Shown: piece after piece, positions 41,452 to 49,725 of the stretch
How the letters are laid out: every line of letters begins with the position of its first letter
How positions within the stretch are numbered: position 1 is the first letter of the stretch
Assembly: GCA_964614915.1 (NCBI GenBank)
Contig: CAZTNC010000008.1
Coordinates: forward strand, 1-64,000
Length of the DNA stretch: 64,000 bases
DNA from: WTFY01 sp964614915
GTDB taxonomy: Bacteria; Pseudomonadota; Gammaproteobacteria; UBA4575
Direction: 5' to 3'
Translations under genes and position numbers: made by a program
Notes under the pieces: generated by a model
Databases searched by the model: none
What the model saw: only the letters and a program-made list of their open reading frames with translations
What the model was told of the DNA's origin: nothing

Positions 41452-44346
41452 CTACTGGCAAGCCTCACAATCAGGGTCCAGGATCGAGCAGGCATCAGGC
41501 GCGCTGCCATTGCCATTACTCTTCACGGCATTAAGTTTGTTTTCCCGACCTTGGACAGTACTTTTTTCCACATGTGTGGCGCCCATAGAACGCAGGTAAT
41601 ACGTTGTTTTCAAACCCCGTACCCAGGCAAGCTTGTACAGGTTATCCAGCTTCTGACCGGATGGCTCGGCCATGTAAAGATTGAGTGACTGCGCCTGGTC
41701 AATCCATTTCTGCCTACGTGACGCGGCCTCGACCAGCCAACGCGGGTCAATCTCAAATGCAGTCGCATAAATGTTTTTCAGTTCACCAGGAATACGGTCT
41801 ATGGACTGCACACTGCCATCGAAGTACTTGAGGTCATTGACCATAACTTCATCCCAGAGACCATTGGCTTTCAAATCCGCAACCAGATAGGGATTGCTGA
41901 CCGTGAACTCCCCCGACAAATTCGACTTTACGAACAGGTTCTGATACGTGGGTTCAATGCTTTGCGTCACGCCGCAAATGTTGGAAATGGTCGCGGTCGG
42001 GGCGATCGCCATGGTGTTGGAATTGCGCATTCCGACTTTTTGCACGCGCTGGCGCAGGCTGTCCCAGTCCATGGTGGCAGAGCGATCCTGTTTCAGGTAT
42101 CCGCCCCGTCCTTCGGCCAGATGTTCAATCGAATCGATGGGCAGAATTCCCTGTGCCCAGAGCGACCCCTCGAATGTCGGGTAGGTCCCGCGTTCCTCCG
42201 CCAGATGAGTCGACGCCTGGATGGCATAGTAGCTCACTGCTTCCATCGAACGATCAGCAAACTCTGTGGCATCATCGCTTTCATACGCAATGCGCTGTTT
42301 GTACAGGGCATCCTGAAAGCCCATTATTCCCAGCCCGATGGGTCGATGGCGAAAATTGGAGCGGCGCGCTTTGGGCACACTGTAGTAGTTGTACTCGATC
42401 ACGTTGTCCAGCATGCGTATGGCCGTGGTAACAGTCTGTTCCAGCTTTTCGAGATTCAGGCCGTTTTCATCGACATGCGCAGCGAGGTTGACAGAACCCA
42501 GGTTACATACAGCGATTTCCTCATCATCGGTATTCAGGGTGATTTCCGTACACAGGTTGGACGAGTGCACCACACCAGCATGCTGCTGGGGAGAACGCAG
42601 ATTGCAGGGATCCTTGAATGTAAGCCACGGATGGCCGGTTTCATACAGCATGCCAAGCATCTTGCGCCACAGGTCAACCGCGTTTACCTTTTTGAAATTC
42701 TTGATCTCACCACGCTCGGCTTTTTGCTCATATTCTTCGTAGCACGCTTCAAACTCGGTGCTGCACAGATCATGCAACTCAGGCACTTCATGTGGTGAGA
42801 ACAGGGTCCATTGCTGCTCCTCGCTGACGCGCTTCATGAACAGGTCCGGCACCCAGTTGGCGGTGTTCATATCATGTGTGCGACGGCGGTCGTCCCCCGT
42901 GTTCTTGCGCAACTCCAGGAACTCCTCGATGTCCAGATGCCAGGTTTCCAGATAGGCACACATGGCGCCCTTGCGCTTGCCACCCTGATTCACGGCCACG
43001 GCGGTGTCGTTGGCAACCTTGAGAAAAGGAACCACACCCTGGGATTTGCCATTCGTACCCTTGATGTGTGAGCCCATGGCGCGCACCCGGGACCAGTCAT
43101 TCCCCAGACCTCCTGCAAATTTGGACAGCATGGCATCATCCCGAATCGCCTCGAAGATGCCATACAGGTCATCCGGCACGGTGCTGAGATAGCACGAGGA
43201 CAGCTGTGAGCGCAGGGTGCCCGAGTTGAACAAGGTGGGTGTCGAGCTCATGAAATCAAAAGACGACAGCAGGTTGTAAAACTCGATGGTGCGGTCTTCA
43301 CGGTCCACTTCGTTCATGGCCAGGCCCATGGCAACGCGCATGAAGAAGGCTTGCGGAAGCTCCACCCGGACCCCTTCGCTTTGAATGAAGTAACGGTCGT
43401 ACAGGGTTTGCATGCCAAGATACGTAAACTGATGATCACGCTCCGGCTTGATCGCCTCACCGAGTCTCTTCAGGTCATACTCGGAAGCAAGTTTTTCATC
43501 CAGAAGCCCAAGCTCCGTAACCTTTCGAACATAGTGTTCGAAGTAGTCCGCATACTGGAGTGTCATCTCCTTGAATGTTGCCTCGGTAGGGACTCCGTAT
43601 ATGAAGCTGAGTACCTCACGGCGCAGGCTGTCCAGCAAGAGACGTGCGGCAACGTACGTGTAATTGGGCTCCTGCTCAATCAGGGTACGTGCACTCATGG
43701 TCAGGGCAGTACCCACTTCTGTTTCAGGGATGCCGTCGTACAGGCTGCGCAGCGCCTCATCGACAATTGACTGTGCCTGGACATCCTCGGTTTCTGCACA
43801 TGCTTCGGTGACCATGCGCGTAAGGCGTTCAATATCCAGCGATTTGAGATTGCCGTCTGCATCCGTCACGTCCATGACCTGAGAGGGTGTCTCTCCAGCT
43901 TCCTGCAGCGTGTACTTTTCAGCACGTTGTGCCGCGCGTGCCTTTGCACGCTCTTCACGGTACAGCACATACGCACGGGCAATCTTGTGCTGGCCATAGC
44001 GCATGAGTGCCAGCTCGACCTGATCCTGGATATCTTCTATATGAAACGTCCCGCCTTGGGGCCGACTGCGGGAAAGCGCATAGAAGACCTTCTCGGTAAT
44101 TCTCTCGACCATCTGATGGATACGGGAAGAGGCTGCGGCATTGCCGCCTTCGACTGCAAGAAAGGCCTTGGTGACCGCAACCTTGATTTTCTCGCGGTCA
44201 AAGCTTGTGACTTTGCCGTTGCGGCGGATTACGCGGTATCGATCGGGTGAAGTGATTGCAACTTTTGGATCATTTGCCTCGGCAGGACCCTCCGGCTGGT
44301 CGAGCATTTCTTCTGGGTTAATAGCGGTGGCAAATTCTGGCTGCAT
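41452..44346 (-). CDS. nrdA: Ribonucleoside-diphosphate reductase class Ia, alpha subunit
   Basis: NrdA reduces NDPs to dNDPs. The 964-residue protein has two N-terminal ATP-cone domains in tandem (about 35-135, YRVIRRNGKVTSFDREKIKV; and about 155-255, ESL-like LKSLDIERLTRMVTEACAE), as in Pseudomonas NrdA. The catalytic barrel follows, with LRSQLSSCYLS, SSNLCTEITLNTDDEEIAVCNLGSVNL (radical Cys, Asn, Glu and redox Cys) and LKTTYYLRSMGATHVEKS (radical-relay Tyr pair). The C-terminal CXXC-type pair is DPDCEACQ. Two NrdR boxes lie about 130-180 nt upstream of its start. Confidence 0.97.
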   Translation of the reverse strand: MQPEFATAINPEEMLDQPEGPAEANDPKVAITSPDRYRVIRRNGKVTSFDREKIKVAVTKAFLAVEGGNAAASSRIHQMVERITEKVFYALSRSRPQGGTFHIEDIQDQVELALMRYGQHKIARAYVLYREERAKARAAQRAEKYTLQEAGETPSQVMDVTDADGNLKSLDIERLTRMVTEACAETEDVQAQSIVDEALRSLYDGIPETEVGTALTMSARTLIEQEPNYTYVAARLLLDSLRREVLSFIYGVPTEATFKEMTLQYADYFEHYVRKVTELGLLDEKLASEYDLKRLGEAIKPERDHQFTYLGMQTLYDRYFIQSEGVRVELPQAFFMRVAMGLAMNEVDREDRTIEFYNLLSSFDFMSSTPTLFNSGTLRSQLSSCYLSTVPDDLYGIFEAIRDDAMLSKFAGGLGNDWSRVRAMGSHIKGTNGKSQGVVPFLKVANDTAVAVNQGGKRKGAMCAYLETWHLDIEEFLELRKNTGDDRRRTHDMNTANWVPDLFMKRVSEEQQWTLFSPHEVPELHDLCSTEFEACYEEYEQKAERGEIKNFKKVNAVDLWRKMLGMLYETGHPWLTFKDPCNLRSPQQHAGVVHSSNLCTEITLNTDDEEIAVCNLGSVNLAAHVDENGLNLEKLEQTVTTAIRMLDNVIEYNYYSVPKARRSNFRHRPIGLGIMGFQDALYKQRIAYESDDATEFADRSMEAVSYYAIQASTHLAEERGTYPTFEGSLWAQGILPIDSIEHLAEGRGGYLKQDRSATMDWDSLRQRVQKVGMRNSNTMAIAPTATISNICGVTQSIEPTYQNLFVKSNLSGEFTVSNPYLVADLKANGLWDEVMVNDLKYFDGSVQSIDRIPGELKNIYATAFEIDPRWLVEAASRRQKWIDQAQSLNLYMAEPSGQKLDNLYKLAWVRGLKTTYYLRSMGATHVEKSTVQGRENKLNAVKSNGNGSAPDACSILDPDCEACQ

Positions 44347-44475
44347 CCGATCCTTCGATCTCCTGGTAAAGCGTACTTATTATTGGTTTTAAACAATCCC
44401 TCTTGCCTTCGCTCTCTGCCGGAGCGTTGTCAGCAGCAACAACAATGGGAGGAATTGCTGTAGTGCTGTAAATAT

Positions 44476-44491
44476 ACACAATATGTTGTGT
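44476..44491. promoter_or_regulatory. NrdR box 1
   Basis: ACACAATATGTTGTGT is a near-perfect 16-bp match to the NrdR palindrome (ACACWATATATWGTGT). NrdR is the universal ATP-cone repressor of ribonucleotide reductase genes. It lies in the 326-bp region between nrdA and the divergent S24-like gene. Confidence 0.8.
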
Positions 44492-44507
44492 GGATGCCAG
44501 ACTCGGA

Positions 44508-44523
44508 ACACAACAAGTGGGAA
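44508..44523. promoter_or_regulatory. NrdR box 2 (degenerate)
   Basis: ACACAACAAGTGGGAA matches the left half of the NrdR box and keeps scattered positions of the right half. It begins exactly 32 bp after box 1, about three helical turns, which is the known spacing of paired NrdR boxes. The spacing, rather than the sequence alone, supports it. The rest of 44347-44672 is A/T-rich and contains no gene. Confidence 0.55.
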
Positions 44524-44672
44524 AAATCATATAAGCTTGAAATCTCAGCATTTTTTCCAAATGCCCCAAGAATATCCAAAGCTTATAAACAACAAATTCT
44601 TGATAAAATTTTTTGATGAGGCGCCGCAGACCTGTATGCGATGGTGGTGCTTGTTCACGATACAATGAGCCG

Positions 44673-45026
44673 ATGGCACACCCGGAAGACATCCCTCTGC
44701 AGGCTGATCTCGCCGATCATGGCGGGTGCGCCAATTCGGAGCCGTTTGCCCTGCGCGTCCTGGGCGACAGCATGGAGCCCGAGTTCAGGGACGGGAACAT
44801 TATCATCATTGATTCGGCGGCAGCTGTGGAAAGTGGCTGCTATGTGCTGGCTATGGTCGACGAAGAATACATTTTCCGCCAGCTGGTCATTGAAGATGGC
44901 CGCTACGTGCTGAGAGCCCTGAATGAAGGGTATGAAGAAATAGAAGTACCCGGGATCGAAGCGATCCGTGGTGTCATCGTACAGCGCTCAGGAGTGCGCC
45001 GTAGGGACCACAAGCACTATGGCTGA
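44673..45026 (+). CDS. S24 (LexA/UmuD-type) peptidase-fold protein without DNA-binding domain
   Basis: A 117-residue protein from ATG 44673 (MAHPEDIPLQADLAD). It consists almost entirely of the LexA/UmuD/CI C-terminal fold: residues 25-47 FALRVLGDSMEPEFRDGNIIIID carry the nucleophile Ser33. The position of the general-base lysine (EYIFRQLVI) is Arg69, so self-cleavage activity is doubtful. There is no helix-turn-helix, and it ends with a basic QRSGVRRRDHKHYG. It is divergent from nrdA. Homologous short S24 proteins occur in other gammaproteobacteria, as far as I recall, with no assigned role. The extension to 44613 is not convincing. Confidence 0.75.
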   Translation: MAHPEDIPLQADLADHGGCANSEPFALRVLGDSMEPEFRDGNIIIIDSAAAVESGCYVLAMVDEEYIFRQLVIEDGRYVLRALNEGYEEIEVPGIEAIRGVIVQRSGVRRRDHKHYG

Positions 45027-45064
45027 AAACCGTGTTCCCGAAATCCGGATCAGCCTTCTTCAGG

Positions 45065-45535
45065 TCACAGTACCTGCTGCTGTTCGGGTTTGACCTTGGG
45101 GCTTAAAAATACCTCTGCACGATCCTGGTCCACTTTCTCGTGACCCTGGCCGACCAGGGGCTGCTCATAGTCGTTCCACCCCTTCAGGCCCGTTTTCAGC
45201 GAAATAACATTTTCATAACCCATCTGCTGCATGGTATAGGCTGCCATCACACTGCGGTTACCGGACCGGCAGACCACCACAACTTCCCTGGCCCGGGCTT
45301 CAGCTAGTACGGGCATGGTTTCACCATAGCCATAGTCGCACGCAGCCTCCAGGATCCCCCTGGGCACATTGAGAGACCCGGCAATATGCATTGCGGCAAA
45401 CTCCTCGGGTTCACGGATATCCAAAACCAGGGGTTGATGGTCACCGGAAAGTTTCTGCTCCAAGTCCCAGGGCATGATTTCCTTGATCAGCTTTTCGTGC
45501 TCGGAGACAAGCTGCTTGAACGTCTTCACAGGCAT
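45065..45535 (-). CDS. Rhodanese-like sulfurtransferase
   Basis: A 156-residue single-domain rhodanese (residues about 20-130). It has LVLDIREPEEFAAMHIAGSLNVP and the persulfide-forming active-site loop VVVCRSGNRSVMAAY, then MQQMGYENVISLKTGLKGW. No signal peptide is seen, so it is cytoplasmic. It could pass sulfane sulfur from thiosulfate or persulfides towards DsrE/DsrC-type acceptors, a role described for rhodanese-TusA-DsrE relays in sulfur oxidisers. Its location downstream of the dsr genes and the two-component pair supports, but does not prove, that. The C-terminal 25 residues are a polar tail. Confidence 0.9.
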   Translation of the reverse strand: MPVKTFKQLVSEHEKLIKEIMPWDLEQKLSGDHQPLVLDIREPEEFAAMHIAGSLNVPRGILEAACDYGYGETMPVLAEARAREVVVVCRSGNRSVMAAYTMQQMGYENVISLKTGLKGWNDYEQPLVGQGHEKVDQDRAEVFLSPKVKPEQQQVL

Positions 45536-45580
45536 CCGCTTCCAGAAAATCCGGCAGGTATCGCTTGAAAAAGGAGAGCT

Positions 45581-46258
45581 CTAGTCGCTCGCGTATGTTT
45601 TTCTGGCGCGAAGCCCCTGCTCCACTGCAATCACTGCCGCCTCGACACGCGAATGGATGTTCAGCTTTCTTAAGATGGCCTTAACATGCAGCTTGACCGT
45701 ACCATCCGAAATGCCCAGATTTCTGGCGATAACCTTGTTGCTCTGACCCTCGGCCAGCAGGCTCAAGATTTCGCGCTCCCGTGGAGTCAGGCTGTCTAGC
45801 GGACTGATTTCGGATTCGAGAGGATCCTCCCCCTTGACCACCTTTGCCAGAATCTGGGCCAGATTCGGTGCGACGACGGTTTCGCCCCGGATGATCTCAC
45901 GCAATGCGGCCACCACGTTGTCCGGCTCCATGTCTTTCAGCAGATAGCCCTTGGCCCCATTACGCAAGGCTTCCACCAGGTCACGCTCATCGCCACTTGT
46001 CGTCAACATGACCACCGGAGCTTCAAATTTCAGATGCCGGAACTGCTTCAAGACCTCAAGACCGGACATCCCCGGCATCCGCATGTCCAGTAACACGATG
46101 TCGGGCTGTAACTCCTGAGCCTGCCTGATGCCCTCATGGCCATCACTGACCGAGGCAACGACCTCGATTCCGTGTCGACTCAGCAAGCTCTGCAACCCTT
46201 CACGAAACAGGGTGTGATCGTCAATGACAATAATGCGCAGCTTCATGTAGGAAGCCAT
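45581..46258 (-). CDS. NarL/FixJ-family response regulator
   Basis: A 225-residue two-domain regulator. The receiver (residues 5-125) has acidic-pocket residues VIDDHT, the phospho-Asp in DIVLLDMRMPGMSGLEVL, the Thr in VVMLTTSGD and the Lys in GYLLKDME. The LuxR-type helix-turn-helix (about 155-215) has DSLTPREREILSLLAEGQSNKVIARNLGISDGTVKLHV. It starts 10 nt after the histidine kinase gene on the same strand, so the two form a cognate pair. Located directly beyond the dsr operon, it may control dsr or electron-acceptor genes; the target is unknown. A start at Met5 is also possible. Confidence 0.93.
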   Translation of the reverse strand: MASYMKLRIIVIDDHTLFREGLQSLLSRHGIEVVASVSDGHEGIRQAQELQPDIVLLDMRMPGMSGLEVLKQFRHLKFEAPVVMLTTSGDERDLVEALRNGAKGYLLKDMEPDNVVAALREIIRGETVVAPNLAQILAKVVKGEDPLESEISPLDSLTPREREILSLLAEGQSNKVIARNLGISDGTVKLHVKAILRKLNIHSRVEAAVIAVEQGLRARKTYASD

Positions 46259-46268
46259 GATTCAGAAC

Positions 46269-47672
46269 TCACACCATTTCGTGCTGGACATTCTCTTGCG
46301 CACCATCCGGCAAGTAATTAAATTCAAAGCGGACCTGTACACCTTCACCCGGTTCTCCATCCACAGTTAGTGTACCACCAATCCGGTTAGCACGGTCCTG
46401 CATGACACTGATACCAACGTGCTCACCGGCAGGGTTTTGTTTTTGAAGATCAGTGATCCCAATGCCGTCATCTTCAACCAGAACCGTGTAGCGACCCTCG
46501 CCGTCACCTCGCATAAGTACGCGCACTGTACCTGCCTCGCTGTGTTTTCGAACATTGGTGAGAGCTTCCTGAATCACACGCAGTACCTGTAACTCGATCT
46601 GCGGCGGCAGCATGGTGTCCGGCCACTCTTTTTGCAGATATACCTGTACGTCATCGCTGTCTTGCTTGAATCGCTCGATGACTTGCTCCACGGACACGGT
46701 GAGGCTGCGCTCACCAATGGGCAGTCGAAAATGTGCAATGAGCGCACGCAACTCTGTATGTGCCTCGTCAATGGTGGATTCAATGCGTTCCAGTTCCTGC
46801 CAGGTCGCAGCCTCATCTCCCTGGTGGATCGTTTCATCCAGCACCCGCACCTGGTACCGGATGCTTGCCAGCGTCTGTGCAAGTGAATCGTGCAACTCGT
46901 TGGCAATGTTGGTTCTTTCACGCATGATGGACAGGGCTTTGGCTTCTTCATCAAGACGGGCTTTTTCTACAGCAATGCCAAGGTGGCGCCCCATGCTGGT
47001 GAACAGCTCCTTGTTCTCGCTGTCATTTTTGAATTTGTCCTCTTCGATGTACAGGTTGTATACGCCCAGAACCTTGCCACGGTATTGCAACGGAATGACC
47101 AGCACTGAAAGACTTTCGCCGTCAAAGGTGGCTTTGCTGATCTGCAAGGGGCAGGCTACTACCCGAATAGGAACCGTTCGTTGCTCATTCGAATCGGACA
47201 TATTCTCGGGCAAGAATGGGGACTTGTCCTTGAGAGTCGACTCAATGCCAGTCCCCGCGATCAACGAATAGGTGTTCTTTTTCGTTTCAAGAAAAACAAC
47301 TGCCCCGCGTGCATCCACCAGTTCCTTCATGGTGTGCAAAAAATGAGTGAGCAGTTCTTGCACGTTGCGTGACATGTTGATACTTGTGACCACGTCGTAC
47401 AGCGTTTTCTGCGACTTGTTTTTGCGTGCGATGTGTTCTGTGTGCCGCTGCAGTTGGATCTCTGCATCCCGGGACAGCGATTCCAGCATTTCGCCAACAA
47501 AGTTAATGTCCTGACTCAACTCGGACAATTCTGACTCGGGGAAAACGGGGATGCGCGCGGCAAGTTCGCCGGCACGAATTTTTTGGGTCCACGTATGCAA
47601 CGTGGTCAAAAATTCCGTCAATTTGACATCCGAATACATTCTAGACTCCGCAATCCCGGGAATGGAGTTCAT
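46269..47672 (-). CDS. Soluble NarX-type sensor histidine kinase
   Basis: A 467-residue kinase from ATG 47672 (a GTG one codon earlier is possible). No membrane helix is visible, so sensing is cytoplasmic. Order: HAMP-like segment (about 25-80, IRAGELAARIPVFPESEL), helical linker, GAF domain (about 105-245, LTHFLHTMKELVDARGAVVFLE to GRHLGIAVEKARL). HisKA_3 follows with the phospho-acceptor in RTNIANELHDSLAQTLAS, then HATPase_c (N box VIQEALTNVRKHSEAG, G boxes VEDDGIGI and GISVMQDRANRIGG). The signal is unknown; NarX-like kinases with GAF domains may bind small ligands or cofactors. It lies 10 nt upstream of its regulator and 259 nt from dsrR. Confidence 0.92.
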   Translation of the reverse strand: MNSIPGIAESRMYSDVKLTEFLTTLHTWTQKIRAGELAARIPVFPESELSELSQDINFVGEMLESLSRDAEIQLQRHTEHIARKNKSQKTLYDVVTSINMSRNVQELLTHFLHTMKELVDARGAVVFLETKKNTYSLIAGTGIESTLKDKSPFLPENMSDSNEQRTVPIRVVACPLQISKATFDGESLSVLVIPLQYRGKVLGVYNLYIEEDKFKNDSENKELFTSMGRHLGIAVEKARLDEEAKALSIMRERTNIANELHDSLAQTLASIRYQVRVLDETIHQGDEAATWQELERIESTIDEAHTELRALIAHFRLPIGERSLTVSVEQVIERFKQDSDDVQVYLQKEWPDTMLPPQIELQVLRVIQEALTNVRKHSEAGTVRVLMRGDGEGRYTVLVEDDGIGITDLQKQNPAGEHVGISVMQDRANRIGGTLTVDGEPGEGVQVRFEFNYLPDGAQENVQHEMV

Positions 47673-47910
47673 CACATTGGGTCGTATGCGTTATCGCTGA
47701 GTGCTACTTTACCAGTATTGGGACTTTATGCTGAACAAAAGCCAACACCCAGTCTACGCACGGCCCAAAGATTGCACGAAGATCTTTCAGCCGAAATTCA
47801 AACCGGGAAAATCAAATTCGAAAAAGAAACAAGTCGTTCTAGAAACTCTTTCGCTTTATGCCAGCCGGACTGTGTGTGCGAAAGCACATTGATTTGTGAA
47901 GTGAATCTAC

Positions 47911-47928
47911 TGCCGGTGCAATCCGGCA
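47911..47928 (-). terminator. Hairpin at the end of the dsr operon
   Basis: TGCCGG and CCGGCA with a 6-nt loop form a GC-rich hairpin starting 3 nt after the dsrR stop on the minus strand. There is no T-tract after it, so it may protect the mRNA 3' end or pause transcription rather than terminate intrinsically. The remaining sequence up to the histidine kinase (47673-47910) holds no recognisable gene. Confidence 0.35.
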
Positions 47929-47931
47929 CCT

Positions 47932-48261
47932 CTATTCTTCTTCTTCGGGTGGCGAGTAGTTCGGATCATTGGGGTTTAGAAACACAAAGTGGAACTGTTT
48001 GGGCTCCAGTTCAACGAAGTCAATCGTTGTGCCATCCAGCAAACCCAAGCTGGACTCAGCTACTACAAGTTCAACACCGTTGGACTTGAAACAATGGTCC
48101 TCTTCACCACCACTGCCGACATCATCAAACCCCAGCCCGTAATGGATGGAGTTATCCGCATTTCGGGTGGCTGCAATACGTAACGGAGTATTGTCCATTT
48201 TCGCCTCAAGCGCAGATTTTTTGACCTGGTCAGCAGCAGCTTTTGTCATTTTTACGGGCAT
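47932..48261 (-). CDS. dsrR: DsrR, A-type carrier-like protein lacking the cluster cysteines
   Basis: DsrR resembles IscA/HesB A-type Fe-S carriers but lacks their three ligand cysteines. In Allochromatium it influences dsr expression post-transcriptionally. The 109-residue sequence starts MPVKMTKAAADQVKKSALEAKMD with IscA-like YGLGFDDVGSGGEEDH. Only one cysteine is present (DHCFKSNG), and the C-terminal Cys-Gly-Cys of IscA is replaced by FHFVFLNPNDPNY. An acidic tail (PPEEEE) ends the protein. It is the last gene of the dsr run, 58 nt after dsrN. Confidence 0.9.
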   Translation of the reverse strand: MPVKMTKAAADQVKKSALEAKMDNTPLRIAATRNADNSIHYGLGFDDVGSGGEEDHCFKSNGVELVVAESSLGLLDGTTIDFVELEPKQFHFVFLNPNDPNYSPPEEEE

Positions 48262-48319
48262 GCCGTTTGTCCGGAAATTTGTATGGCTTGGTCTGAAGAG
48301 AGCAGATTGTAGCCCATCC

Positions 48320-49684
48320 TCAGGTGCAGGTTTTTATAAAGTGAAGAAAATCTGGAATCCATTGATTGCTTTTCGTATTTCTTTGGTGGGCGTAGCAGGC
48401 CAGCAGGTTTTTATAGCGTATGCCGTCGCTTTGCCCATTGATTCCGAAGCCACGCCTAACTTCAAAAGAATAATCATATTGATCTGCCATGTTTGTAAGG
48501 GTGGAGTAATGGAACTCATGCCCGGGAATGCTCTGCTGGGAAGTACTGGGCCATGGGTGCCGGGAATTTTTTTGCAGCATCGTGTAGCCGCGTCCTGCAG
48601 GATTTTCGTGCATCTCACAGTCTGCATCGATAATGCCCACCATCGTACATTTCTCAGAATCAAACCGTATCGAATTGCAAAGATACATCAGTCCACCGCA
48701 TTCGGCATATGCGGGGAGTCCTTTTTCTATGGCATCCCGCACAGCCTGCATCATGGGTACGTTGGCGGAAAGCCTGTGCATGTTCTTCTCCGGGAACCCT
48801 CCGCCGATAAAAAGTGCGTCCGCTTCAGGGAGAGTGCTGTCGCGCAATGTATCAAACGGCAGCAGCTGTACCCCGAGTTGTGAAAAGGTGTCCAGGTCGT
48901 CTGCATAGTAAAACCCAAAGGCTTCATCCCTGGCATAGGCGATCCTCAGCCCGTAATCTTGCATGTCTATATCCGACTCTTCGGCCTGCGGCGCGAGTGG
49001 CATCGCGAAATCTGCAACTGTTGCGACCTGATCGAGATCAACCTGATCTTCAACGATCTTGGAAATATCCATGATGTGCTGGTCAGCGAGATGATCTTCG
49101 TTGCTCGGCCTCAGGCCCAGATAACGTTCTACGAGCTCGAGTTTTTTGTTGCGGTATACCGTGCCCAGCACAGGAATATCCGTGTACTGCTCAATCACGT
49201 TCGTCAATTTGGCTGCATGCCGGTCGCCGCCGACCAGATTCAGAATGACCCCGGCAATTCTTGCGTCAGGGTCAAACTGCTGGTACCCCAGCACGAGGGG
49301 GGCGACCCCGCGGATCGTGCCGCGTGTATCCAGCGTCAGTATCACCGGGGTCTTGAGCAGTTTCGCCAGGGCGGCATTGCTGTCGCGACCATCTTCACTC
49401 AAACCATCATGCAGGCCCTTGTTGCCTTCAATGATGGCAATGTCTGCATCCCGTTTCCGGTTTTCAAACATGGCGACGATCTCGGCCTCGGTCTGCGTCC
49501 AGAAATCGAGGTTGTAGCAGTTGCGTTGCGATGCCCGGGACAACCACATCGGATCAATGTAGTCCGGCCCCTTCTTGAAGGTTTGCACTTTCATGCCACG
49601 GCGATGCAGGGCCGCACTGATGCCGATGCTCAGGATGGTTTTACCCGAGGATTTGTGGGCGGCTGAAATCAGGACGGATGCCAT
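48320..49684 (-). CDS. dsrN: DsrN, siroheme amidase (CbiA/CobB family)
   Basis: DsrN amidates siroheme to siroamide for the DsrAB sulfite reductase using glutamine and ATP. The 454-residue protein has an N-terminal dethiobiotin-synthetase-like ATPase (VLISAAHKSSGKTILSIGIS, FKKGPDYIDPMWLSRAS, IIEGNKGLHDG). The C-terminal class I glutamine amidotransferase domain has the nucleophile in LPAYAECGGLMYL and PGHEFHYSTL. The family includes cobyrinate a,c-diamide synthases; assignment to DsrN rests on the position between dsrP and dsrR. Intact catalytic Cys and P-loop suggest activity. Confidence 0.92.
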   Translation of the reverse strand: MASVLISAAHKSSGKTILSIGISAALHRRGMKVQTFKKGPDYIDPMWLSRASQRNCYNLDFWTQTEAEIVAMFENRKRDADIAIIEGNKGLHDGLSEDGRDSNAALAKLLKTPVILTLDTRGTIRGVAPLVLGYQQFDPDARIAGVILNLVGGDRHAAKLTNVIEQYTDIPVLGTVYRNKKLELVERYLGLRPSNEDHLADQHIMDISKIVEDQVDLDQVATVADFAMPLAPQAEESDIDMQDYGLRIAYARDEAFGFYYADDLDTFSQLGVQLLPFDTLRDSTLPEADALFIGGGFPEKNMHRLSANVPMMQAVRDAIEKGLPAYAECGGLMYLCNSIRFDSEKCTMVGIIDADCEMHENPAGRGYTMLQKNSRHPWPSTSQQSIPGHEFHYSTLTNMADQYDYSFEVRRGFGINGQSDGIRYKNLLACYAHQRNTKSNQWIPDFLHFIKTCT

Positions 49685-49725
49685 GATGCTGTGTAGGCCC
49701 CTTCACTAGAGTGGCCTGGAATTCG

